DNA from: Lentihominibacter butyricus
Lineage (GTDB): Bacteria; Bacillota; Clostridia; Peptostreptococcales; Anaerovoracaceae
Direction of reading: 5' to 3'
NCBI RefSeq assembly: GCF_025567305.1
Contig: NZ_JAOQJP010000015.1
Coordinates: 1 to 54,964, forward strand
DNA length: 54,964 bases
The notes under the pieces are model-generated. The model was not told the DNA's origin. It saw only the letters and a list, made by a program, of their open reading frames with translations, and did not search any database. Below, one piece after another: positions 41,828 through 48,820 of the stretch. The translations under genes and the position numbers were made by a program. The number at the start of each line of letters is the position of its first letter. Position 1 is the stretch's first letter.

Positions 41828-42179
41828 TCGCTGATACCTCCTTTTCAAGTTTTCGCTGCTTTTCCAAGACAGCGTATAGGTTTTCGGTTCTGTAAGGTCG
41901 CTCCTTTGGGCGGGTAAACTTTGTCTGAACGACATTTCTTACCACCACTTCAAGGGGCTGCCCATGTTTTTCATACATGGCAAGCAGGAAACAGGGGAGC
42001 ATGACGACAATCATCGCCATAGCCGCAAGGTTTGTCCCTGCGCTGCCTTTGAGCAAAAAAAACAGCGGCAGTCCGATTAAGAGAGCCGCCGCAAAACAAA
42101 CGATTTGCCGCTTTGTCAGATTGAAAGCGACTTTTGTTTTGACTTTGGAAAGGTCTTTGGGTACAGGTACATACGCCAA
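41775..42179 (-). CDS. PrgI family transfer protein
   Basis: 134 residues beginning MAYVPVPKDLSKVKTKVAFNLTKRQ, with two adjacent membrane segments (about 28-45 and 51-68) and a basic cytoplasmic tail. PrgI-type proteins replace VirB3 in Gram-positive systems and pair with VirB4, whose gene begins inside this one. Start behind AAAGGAGG. Confidence 0.9.
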   Translation of the reverse strand: MAYVPVPKDLSKVKTKVAFNLTKRQIVCFAAALLIGLPLFFLLKGSAGTNLAAMAMIVVMLPCFLLAMYEKHGQPLEVVVRNVVQTKFTRPKERPYRTENLYAVLEKQRKLEKEVSAIVKRTNKKDAGSRRKQA

Positions 42180-42200
42180 GAAAATACCTCCTTTCTGCCC

Positions 42201-43070
42201 TTAGTGGGCGTTGAATATGGATTTTGCCAGTGTGCCGGATTTGAACAGGGAAAAACAGAGGATAACCGTATAGGCGGCAAGGGAAAATACCGCGCTGTGC
42301 AGATTGTCTGCGATTATCATATCGTTTACCAGTACGGCGTAAATACCGACACATATCATAATGAGGAAGCCTTGAAAACCAAGAGCGAACAGCCCTTTTA
42401 GGTAGTTGTTTCCAATCTGTCCCCATTCTCTGTTGGTCATGGTCGCAAATGGAATAGGCGATACCGAACAGTAAAGGTAAATCTCTATCATTCTGCCGTA
42501 GAGGATAACGGTTATCAGTACGGACATGATTTTCATGCAAAGGCTTACAAGGCTTGTTTCAAGCACAAGTAAGAGCAGTTCGGGGATTTCCATATCTTCA
42601 AGCCCCTCCTGCATGGCGGCAAGGGCTTCGGCAACGTCGATATTCGTATCGCCGCCGATAACCCCCGCTGCGCCGGAAACGATATGCTGCGCCATATCAA
42701 AGACCGCCATTGTGATGTTGAACGTGTTGGTTACGATAAACACCGCGACAAAGGCTTTGAATATCCACTTAAAGAACATGAATGTTTCTATGTCGTGCAT
42801 ATTGTTCTTTTCCGTTACCATGCTGATTAGCTCGTAGCATAGGACATAGGTAATGACAAGCCCCGCAATCGGAACGATTACATTTTCAGAAAGGGTCTGT
42901 ATCATGCTGAAAATATTTGCGTTCCAACCCTGCGGGGTCTGTCCTACCTCGTTTGCGATAGTCCCGACTTTTTCGTTTACGTCCCCGAACATAGTTGACA
43001 GATTACCGTTTATCGCTCCGATAAGGATTTCCTTTATCCATTCGTTAATCGCGTCAAGTATGCTCTGCAT
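42201..43070 (-). CDS. VirB6/TrbL-like polytopic transfer protein
   Basis: 289 residues with an amphipathic N-terminus and about six membrane segments (around 58-80, 95-118, 160-185, 190-210, 225-250 and 258-280). This composition and position correspond to the VirB6-like channel protein of Tn1549/CTn elements. No catalytic motif. It forms the inner-membrane pore with VirB4 and PrgI. Confidence 0.85.
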   Translation of the reverse strand: MQSILDAINEWIKEILIGAINGNLSTMFGDVNEKVGTIANEVGQTPQGWNANIFSMIQTLSENVIVPIAGLVITYVLCYELISMVTEKNNMHDIETFMFFKWIFKAFVAVFIVTNTFNITMAVFDMAQHIVSGAAGVIGGDTNIDVAEALAAMQEGLEDMEIPELLLLVLETSLVSLCMKIMSVLITVILYGRMIEIYLYCSVSPIPFATMTNREWGQIGNNYLKGLFALGFQGFLIMICVGIYAVLVNDMIIADNLHSAVFSLAAYTVILCFSLFKSGTLAKSIFNAH

Positions 43071-43086
43071 AGGCAGCTACCCGCGC

Positions 43087-43302
43087 TTAACCGAACAAGC
43101 CGGAAAGCAGAGGTACAAGGATAGTGCCGATAAGGGCAACGCCGCCGCCCGCCATGAGCTGCTTAATGCCCTGTGATTTCGCGCCCGGATTGTCGTTACC
43201 ATATCCCTCTAACAGATTGATAACGCCCCAAATGCCAAGTCCTGCTCCAAGAGCGATAACCAAAGTCTGTAATACGCCGATTGCGCTGTTGAAAAATTCC
43301 AT
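43087..43302 (-). CDS. Maff2 family membrane protein
   Basis: 71 residues: MEFFNSAIGVLQTLVIALGAGLGIWGVINLLEGYG..., with two hydrophobic helices joined by a short loop (GNDNPGAKSQGIKQ). It resembles VirB2-type pilins in layout and is named Maff2 in Firmicute ICEs. The start at 43302 follows AAAGGAG. It lies just before the VirB6-like gene. Confidence 0.88.
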   Translation of the reverse strand: MEFFNSAIGVLQTLVIALGAGLGIWGVINLLEGYGNDNPGAKSQGIKQLMAGGGVALIGTILVPLLSGLFG

Positions 43303-43500
43303 AAAACTCCTTTCTGCCGCAAATGCGGCTTGCCCGTAAAAGGGCATAAAAAACGGCGGTCAGTTTTCAAACTGCCGCGGTCATAAGTCCCCGCGCTGCC
43401 TAAATGTCTGCTGCGCGGCGGTATTCAGTTGTCAGTGTGGGCGATAGGAATTTTTGTAGGGGCGCGTATCATGCAAGTTGTCTTTTTCTTTGTTACTGCG
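43303..43500. other. 198-nt gap in the transfer operon with a hairpin
   Basis: Contains a hairpin built on CGGCGGTCAGTTT and AAACTGCCGCGG (about 43353-43379) and short G+C-rich repeats, but no gene. It may process or attenuate the operon mRNA between the VirD4 and Maff2 blocks. Confidence 0.4.
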
Positions 43501-43668
43501 TCAATTCCTCCTTTCTTTTCGCTGCTGCTCATACAGGGCTTCACACCGTTTCACAAACTGCCGGATAGCAGCCTGCCGCTGCTGTTCCCGTCGTTCAGCA
43601 ATCGAAACAAGCCCGTTTATGGCTTCTGTGATTTTCTTGTCCTTTTTCTTTCTGATACGTCTATTCAT
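43501..43668 (-). CDS. Small basic protein between VirD4 and Maff2 genes
   Basis: 55 residues, strongly basic (MNRRIRKKKDKKITEAINGL...EQQRKERRN), single helix likely. The start at 43668 follows CAGGAGGACACC, a strong site, and overlaps the VirD4 stop by 8 nt. The family is not recognised; the high charge suggests nucleic acid or acidic-protein binding. Confidence 0.65.
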   Translation of the reverse strand: MNRRIRKKKDKKITEAINGLVSIAERREQQRQAAIRQFVKRCEALYEQQRKERRN

Positions 43669-45448
43669 GGTCGGTGTCCTCCTGCAAATCGCTTTCGCTG
43701 ATTTCGTAGTAGTCAAATACTTCGTCCGGCTTCACAAGGGCGGGTCTGCGCCTTAAATGCTTTTCCATATCAAAAGTATTTTTCTTGTCATAGTCGGAAA
43801 GATATTTATAGTTGGGGTGCTTTGTAATGTCGTACTTATCAGAGAAGAACGGGCGCACCCCTCGTAGCTGTAAAATACATTTCCCGCCGTCCATAACCGC
43901 TATTTCATCTTCCGTCATAAGCTGCTTGCCTAACTTCTGATAGTTCAGCCCATGCGATACCTCGCGCCCCCGGTTCTCGGAAGTGTTGAAGCTGTCAATG
44001 GTTTCTTTCCCCAAGATTTCCGACATTTCTTTGAGGGTGGTTTTCTCCTTGCCGCCCAAGAAAAGGGTGGTGTCGCAGTTGCCGACTATGGTATCGGCGT
44101 TGTCCTTATAGATTGCCTTTAACTGGCTTTGCGACTGTAAGATAATCGACGCGGAGATTTCCCGGCTTCGTATGGTGGCTATGAGCTTTTCAAACTTCGG
44201 TATCTGCCCGATATTTGCAAACTCGTCTAACAGACAGCGCACATGGACGGGCAGCCTGCCGCCGTATTCATCATCTGCCTTGTCGCAAAGCAGATTGAAA
44301 AGCTGCGTGTAAAGAATACTCACGACAAAGTTAAAAGTATCGTCGGTGTCGCTGATGATAACAAACAGGGCGGTCTTGCGGTCGCCTATGGTGTCAAGCT
44401 CCATTTCGTCGGTTTCCATAAGGTCGCGCAGCTCCTTAATGTCAAAAGGGGCAAGCCGCGCACCGCAGGAAATGAGAATAGAGCTTCGTGTCTTTCCCGC
44501 AGATAACAGGAATTTCTTGTACTGCCGGACGGCAAAGTGTTCCGGGTCTTTTTCCTCCAACCGTTCAAACATGAGGTCAACGGGGGACTGAAATTCCGGG
44601 TCGTCCTCGCGGGCTTCACTGGCATTTATCATTTCAAGCAGCGTCGTGAAGTTCTTTTCTTCCTCCGGGGCTTCGTACCAAATGTAGCCGATAAGGGCGC
44701 AGTAAAAGAGCCGTTCCGATTTTACCCAAAAATCCTCCCCGGCTTTTTCCCCGTCCCCTTTGGTGTTGGCAATCAAGGTATTTACCAGTTTCAAAATGTC
44801 TTTTTCGCTGCGGATATAGGCAAAGGGATTATAACGCATGGATTTCTTAAAATTTATCGTGTTCAGCACCTTTATCCGATACCCGCCGCGCTGTAAGAGC
44901 TTCCCACACTCGACTAAAACCGTACCTTTCGGGTCAGTTACAACGTAGCTTGAGTGCATTTGCATTAAGTTGGGCTTCACAAAAAATCTCGTCTTGCCGC
45001 TGCCGCTTCCCCCGATAACAAGGATATTTTTATTCCTTGCATACTTCGGCTGCTTCGGGCGGCTGTTCATGGTAAGCCGTTCCGTCTGTGTCAGAAGCAC
45101 GTTATTTTGAAATACCGGGTCGGTATAGGGCTTTATATCTTCGGCGTTGCCCCAACGGGCTGAACCGTATTCGATACCTTTTCGGTATTTCTTCGCGTTC
45201 TTGCCTTTGAAGTACACCATAAGCCGGATAAGGACAGCCCCCACAATACCGATAAGCAAATCCATAGGGGCAAGGCTCGGAAGCGGGGTTGCAAAGGCAG
45301 CGGAAAAGCCGTCTGCAAGGGAAAGCACCTTGCCGGAAAGGTCAGCCCCCGGCGCAAGGCGTACCGCTTGTCCGATTTTGTCAAAGAGATAGACAAAGAG
45401 CAGATAGGGGGCATTTAGGATAAGCAGCTTTTTAAGTTCCGGCTTCAT
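43661..45448 (-). CDS. virD4: VirD4/TraG-type coupling protein
   Basis: 595 residues: two N-terminal membrane segments (about 8-28 and 60-80), Walker A GGSGSGKT (146-153), the TraG region DPKGTVLVECG, Walker B-like LLDEFANIGQIPKFE and the motif LQSQSQLKAIY. It docks the relaxase-DNA complex to the channel. ATGA overlap with the PcfB gene upstream. The acidic C-terminus (SESDLQEDTDHE) is usual for the family. Confidence 0.95.
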   Translation of the reverse strand: MKPELKKLLILNAPYLLFVYLFDKIGQAVRLAPGADLSGKVLSLADGFSAAFATPLPSLAPMDLLIGIVGAVLIRLMVYFKGKNAKKYRKGIEYGSARWGNAEDIKPYTDPVFQNNVLLTQTERLTMNSRPKQPKYARNKNILVIGGSGSGKTRFFVKPNLMQMHSSYVVTDPKGTVLVECGKLLQRGGYRIKVLNTINFKKSMRYNPFAYIRSEKDILKLVNTLIANTKGDGEKAGEDFWVKSERLFYCALIGYIWYEAPEEEKNFTTLLEMINASEAREDDPEFQSPVDLMFERLEEKDPEHFAVRQYKKFLLSAGKTRSSILISCGARLAPFDIKELRDLMETDEMELDTIGDRKTALFVIISDTDDTFNFVVSILYTQLFNLLCDKADDEYGGRLPVHVRCLLDEFANIGQIPKFEKLIATIRSREISASIILQSQSQLKAIYKDNADTIVGNCDTTLFLGGKEKTTLKEMSEILGKETIDSFNTSENRGREVSHGLNYQKLGKQLMTEDEIAVMDGGKCILQLRGVRPFFSDKYDITKHPNYKYLSDYDKKNTFDMEKHLRRRPALVKPDEVFDYYEISESDLQEDTDHE

Positions 45449-45921
45449 AGCGATACCTCCCTGTCCTTTTTCTTCACTTTGTCCTTCTGTGCGTTCAGAG
45501 CTGCCGCCTTGTCTTTCAGAGTGGAAAGCAGCTTGCGGATAGAGGGCTTTTTATCCCTGCCTAATTTCTTTGCGGTAAATTCCCGGAACGCTTCGGTCAT
45601 AACGTCAATATCCTTGCCCTTAAAAGACACAAGATAGGTCGGCGGCTTGCCGTTCTCAATCTTCTTGACGTTGTAATCAAGCCCGCTTTTCCTTGCGATA
45701 GGGTCAAAGGCTTTGATATTTTGGTCGGTAATCTCAATGTTGGAAACCTTTTCTCCCTGCTTCATAAGCTGCCGCATAGTGATTTTCCCATGCGGGGCTT
45801 TGGTTAGCTGCCCTTTGCCTTTGGCAAGCAGGGCTTTCATAGCCTTTTGCAGCACTTCGGCGGTCAGCTTAGATGTTTTGATTGCTAAAGACACGACTTT
45901 TTCATTGACTTCATCTTGCAT
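45445..45921 (-). CDS. PcfB family protein
   Basis: 158 residues with the PcfB/DUF3801 pattern (VNEKVVSLAIKTSKLTAEVLQKAMKALL; DPIARKSGLDYNVKK; DIDVMTEAFREFTAKKLG). The C-terminus KPSIRKLLSTLKDKAAAL resembles the PSIRAQL tails of two other transfer-operon proteins. It is a cytoplasmic partner of VirD4 in related systems. Start behind AAGGAGG. Confidence 0.9.
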   Translation of the reverse strand: MQDEVNEKVVSLAIKTSKLTAEVLQKAMKALLAKGKGQLTKAPHGKITMRQLMKQGEKVSNIEITDQNIKAFDPIARKSGLDYNVKKIENGKPPTYLVSFKGKDIDVMTEAFREFTAKKLGRDKKPSIRKLLSTLKDKAAALNAQKDKVKKKDREVSL

Positions 45922-46003
45922 GAAATCCCTCCTTTCATAGTTTGGTTAGGGTGGTGTGCCGCTTCGGGGCATAAAAATAAGGCGTACATTTTTCATGCCG
46001 CCT

Positions 46004-46222
46004 TTAGATACGCACCCGCAGCCCGTTCAAATCCGAAGCCCTCACACCGACAAGATACCAGTTGTCCCCGTACTCCATGCGGGTCGGCTTCCATTTGCCG
46101 CGTACAAACACTTCAAGGCAATCCCCACAATGCAATCCTCCGTAGTAGTCGTTAAGGTCAAAGCGAATGTCGTAACGGTCTGCCGTTTCATCAAAAATCA
46201 AAGCTCCTGTTTTCTGTGTCAT
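46004..46222 (-). CDS. DUF5348 family protein
   Basis: 72 residues (MTQKTGALIFDETADRYDIRFD...GGLHCGDCLEVFVRGKWKPTRMEY), a small beta-rich domain recognised as DUF5348. The start at 46222 follows CAGGAGG, and the longer frame runs into the upstream gene. It is found in conjugative operons; function unknown. Confidence 0.8.
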   Translation of the reverse strand: MTQKTGALIFDETADRYDIRFDLNDYYGGLHCGDCLEVFVRGKWKPTRMEYGDNWYLVGVRASDLNGLRVRI

Positions 46223-46241
46223 ATTAAAATCCTCCTGTTTT

Positions 46242-47147
46242 TTAATAGCCGCCGTACATATCGTGGTTGACAAGGGCGGTGTAATAGCTGTCAATGGTGT
46301 TGGGCGCGTTGAAAAGTACCGCTTTCAGATATTGCTTGATGTTACGGATTTTCGTGGTGTTCTCTTTCATGCAGTCAAAGACAAATTCAATGTGGCTGCT
46401 GTTCAGCTTCATAAACTTTGCTTTGACAAGCTCTGCCGGATAATCGTCCCCGGCGATACGAATTGTCTTTCGTTTGGTGCAGACAGTTTCAAGGATAAGG
46501 GACACAATCTCGTCCAAGCGTTCCCTGTCAATGTTGGTATGCTTGATAAAATGCTCATACTCGATATTGTCCTTGATGATTTCCTCATACACGCTGTATG
46601 CGTCTGCCGCTTCCGTTCCTTTCCGTTCCGGCTCTGCCGTTTCTTCCCTCAAAGGAGAGGGGTTAGGGGAAAGGATAGGAATGGAATGGTTACTTGATAA
46701 ATCCGTATTTGATTTTTCTTTTTTTGGTAAGTCAGTCTTTTGTATATCTTTATTTAATTGCATTGGATTTTCCAACGTAGGTTTTTCCTGCGTAGGATTT
46801 TCCAATGTTGGATTTCCCAATGTTGGATTTTCCAATGTAGGTAAATCCAAGTTAGGCGGCTGCTCATAGATGATGTAATCAGTTCCCCGCAAGCGTCCTT
46901 TCTCGTCGCGCTCCCTTGAACGCTGAATATATCCGGCTCTTTCAAGATCCCGGACAGCTTCGCGGATAGCGTCGATTTTTTCCCGGTTGATATAGGACAG
47001 TCCCGCAAGGGTATAGTCCCAATCCTCCGGCAAGGACAGCATTTGCGATAACAGCCCTTTTGCCTTTAGGGAAAGTTCTTTGTTGCGTAAATGGTGGTTG
47101 CTCATAACCGTATATCCTGTGTTTCTCTCCACGCGGAAAACTGCCAT
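46242..47147 (-). CDS. RepA-like/DUF6017 replication-associated winged-helix protein
   Basis: 301 residues: an N-terminal winged helix (NHHLRNKELSLKAKGLLSQMLSLPEDWDY...), a variable Pro/Glu/Asn-rich linker made of repeats such as PTLENPTLGNP (encoded by 15-bp tandem repeats), and a C-terminal DUF6017-type domain with YLKAVLFNAPNT. First gene of the transfer operon. It resembles initiators of the RepA type used by ICEs that replicate as circles; a transcription-regulator role is the alternative. Confidence 0.85.
   Translation of the reverse strand: MAVFRVERNTGYTVMSNHHLRNKELSLKAKGLLSQMLSLPEDWDYTLAGLSYINREKIDAIREAVRDLERAGYIQRSRERDEKGRLRGTDYIIYEQPPNLDLPTLENPTLGNPTLENPTQEKPTLENPMQLNKDIQKTDLPKKEKSNTDLSSNHSIPILSPNPSPLREETAEPERKGTEAADAYSVYEEIIKDNIEYEHFIKHTNIDRERLDEIVSLILETVCTKRKTIRIAGDDYPAELVKAKFMKLNSSHIEFVFDCMKENTTKIRNIKQYLKAVLFNAPNTIDSYYTALVNHDMYGGY
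46763..46852. repeat. 15-bp tandem repeats inside the RepA-like gene
   Basis: Six consecutive 15-bp units, the best being TTGGATTTTCCAATG; junctions create the palindrome CCAATGTTGG. Units at 46763, 46778, 46793, 46808, 46823 and 46838. Being in frame, they also give the Thr-Leu-Glu-Asn-Pro repeats of the linker. Iteron-like. Confidence 0.75.
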
Positions 47148-47175
47148 AGCTTCATCAACTCCTTTGCTGCATATT

Positions 47176-47289
47176 TGTTACGCGGTAGAACAGCGATTTT
47201 AAGGGTTTAGGTATCAATCCCTTACCCTGTGAAAACCGTACCCGCAAAGCCTTGTGTAGCAAGACTCTTTTTGCCCCTACTGCGTAACA
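47176..47289. repeat. 114-nt structured repeat, copy B (promoter-proximal end of the transfer operon)
   Basis: Begins TGTTACGCGGTAG and ends CTACTGCGTAACA; the 13-bp terminal stem is complete here (one G-U pair). Internal pairing AAAGCCTTG/CAAGACT is kept in type with copy A at 28399-28512. It lies 28 nt upstream of the first gene of the transfer operon. The rest of 47148-47543 holds only a twice-repeated CGCCGCCAGTGCG and the arm sites. Confidence 0.65.
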
Positions 47290-47465
47290 TGAGGGTAAAA
47301 AAATAGCGGCGTTCCTTGTTTCCCGGTTGGGATAAGGTAACGCCGCCAGTGCGGTGCTATATGAAATTGTGTGATTGCCGACGTGCCGCGCCGCCAGTGC
47401 GTCGCGTTTGTATTGGGTTGTTTCATGCTCGCAAGATGTTCCGGCATATCAAGGCGCAATCCGTT

Positions 47466-47543
47466 AAAAGTAGTAAATTGGTAGTAAAATCAATCTGAAA
47501 TCCTGCGAATGTGCTTGTATTTCAAGGGTTTTTCGGGATAATC
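47466..47543. repeat. Right terminus of the ICE with arm-type repeats
   Basis: AGTAGTAAA at 47469-47477 and a GTAGTAAAA at 47481-47489 mirror the left arm repeats. The end GATAATC (47537-47543) is the inverted counterpart of the left GATTATC. Confidence 0.65.
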
Positions 47544-47549
47544 AAAATT

Positions 47550-48712
47550 TTTGCCTGAAAATTAATGTATTTGCAATCGGATTGGCATTGATACTTGCTG
47601 TCATTTTTAGTGGATTTGCAGTTACAAGTAATCGCTATGTGGATGAGAATGGAAATGCTAGTACTGGAATTATGGCAACAAGAAAACTTACAGATAACAG
47701 ACGAGCATGGAAAGGTACATTGACAGAAGATGAACTTGGAAAAGTTATAGAACAAAATAAAAATGCGATGACACAATCCTCAGAAGAAAATGCGATTTAC
47801 GGAACGACATTACAACCGATAGATGATATTAGGGGTTTTATAATATCGGTATTAACACCGGATGCAGAATATGATGAAAGTGTTCTGAATCAAATTACAG
47901 AAGAAAATGTGCAAGAGTTCTATGACACTTATCATAAAAATATGGAAAAGATGGCAGAAGAATATGGAAAGACTTCTGTACAGAAAAAATACTTGGAAAA
48001 GAAATATAATGAAATAAAATTACCAGTAGAATACGAATCTTATAGTTCATGGGATACTATGATTATGTATGTAGAAACGTATTCTATTATTCTGGCAATC
48101 ATAGTTGGTTTTATTTGTGCTGGAATATTTGCAGATGATTTTCAGACAAAAGCAGAAGCAGTATTTTTCTCTACAAAGTATGGACGTACAAAAGCTGTTA
48201 AAACAAAAATACTGGCAGGAATAGCTACGACAGTTATGATTTATTGTATGGGAATTATATTACTTAGTGTGATTTGTTTTGGAATTATGGGAACCAGTGG
48301 TATGAATACACCTTATCAAATGTATCAGGCGTATAGTATTTACATTATGTCATATGGACAATACTATTTGTTGACAGTTGTATGTGGATTTATAGCCAGT
48401 ATGCTGGCGGCTGTAGTGTCTATGTTAGTAGCGGCTAAAATGCATACAATTAGTGTCGCTGTTTGCATTCCGTTCTTTTTATATTGCTTATTGCCATTTA
48501 TAGGACGGGCACTTTCTGGGTATACAACGCTTTTCAATTTGATACCAACAATTTTGACAAATGTACAGGCAAGTGTAAAAGTCCCACTTATTTATCAGAT
48601 TGGGAATTGTGTATTTCGACAAATTCCGCTTGTAATGGTAATGTATACAGTGATGGCAATAGCCTTACTGCCTTTTATTTATAAGAGTTTTCGCAGATAC
48701 GGAAATAAGTAA
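47550..48712 (+). pseudogene. 3' fragment of the ABC-2 permease separated by the ICE
   Basis: 387 codons read in frame from 47549, beginning FCLKINVFAIGLALILAVIF. A first membrane segment is followed by a large outside loop (about 130 residues, Glu/Lys-rich), then about five more membrane segments, the ABC-2 permease layout. The start codon and first 18 residues are at 16918-16972, 30.6 kb away. A product could arise only from an internal start such as the TTG at 47582 and would be truncated. Confidence 0.85.
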
Positions 48713-48785
48713 AAATTGTATTCATACTCATAAAAAACAAAGTAAGTAAAATATTTTCTGGAAAAATCAAAGCATAATTTAAAGA

Positions 48786-48814
48786 TTTACGGCGGGCAAG
48801 TTGCCCGCCGTAAA
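48786..48814. terminator. Bidirectional terminator
   Basis: TTTACGGCGGGCAA, one base, TTGCCCGCCGTAAA: a perfect 14-bp stem between the convergent permease fragment and STAND gene, A/T-rich on both sides. Confidence 0.85.
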
Positions 48815-48820
48815 TTATGC

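Larger units (their letters stand above)
16973..47543. mobile_element. Tn1549-like integrative conjugative element, 30.57 kb, nested in the ABC-2 permease gene
   Basis: The ends are short inverted repeats, GATTATC (16973-16979) and GATAATC (47537-47543). Candidate 6-bp coupling sequences AATTTT (16967-16972) and AAAATT (47544-47549) flank them; retaining either one restores the permease frame. Arm-type repeats AGTAGTAAA occur near both ends. Content and order match the Tn1549/Tn916 backbone: int-xis, Orf8/Orf7-like genes, cargo, relaxase, then a VirD4/VirB4/VirB6/TopB transfer operon. The backbone from 28 to 47 kb is clearly richer in G+C than the surrounding outer element and than its own BceAB-RS cargo. 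It carries no van operon. Confidence 0.88.

Noticed and set aside
41828..41935. VirB4 start at 41935
   Set aside because: This part is encoded inside the PrgI gene, has no site, and relatives begin at the Ser/Lys-rich stretch after the TTG at 41827, which has a strong SD.
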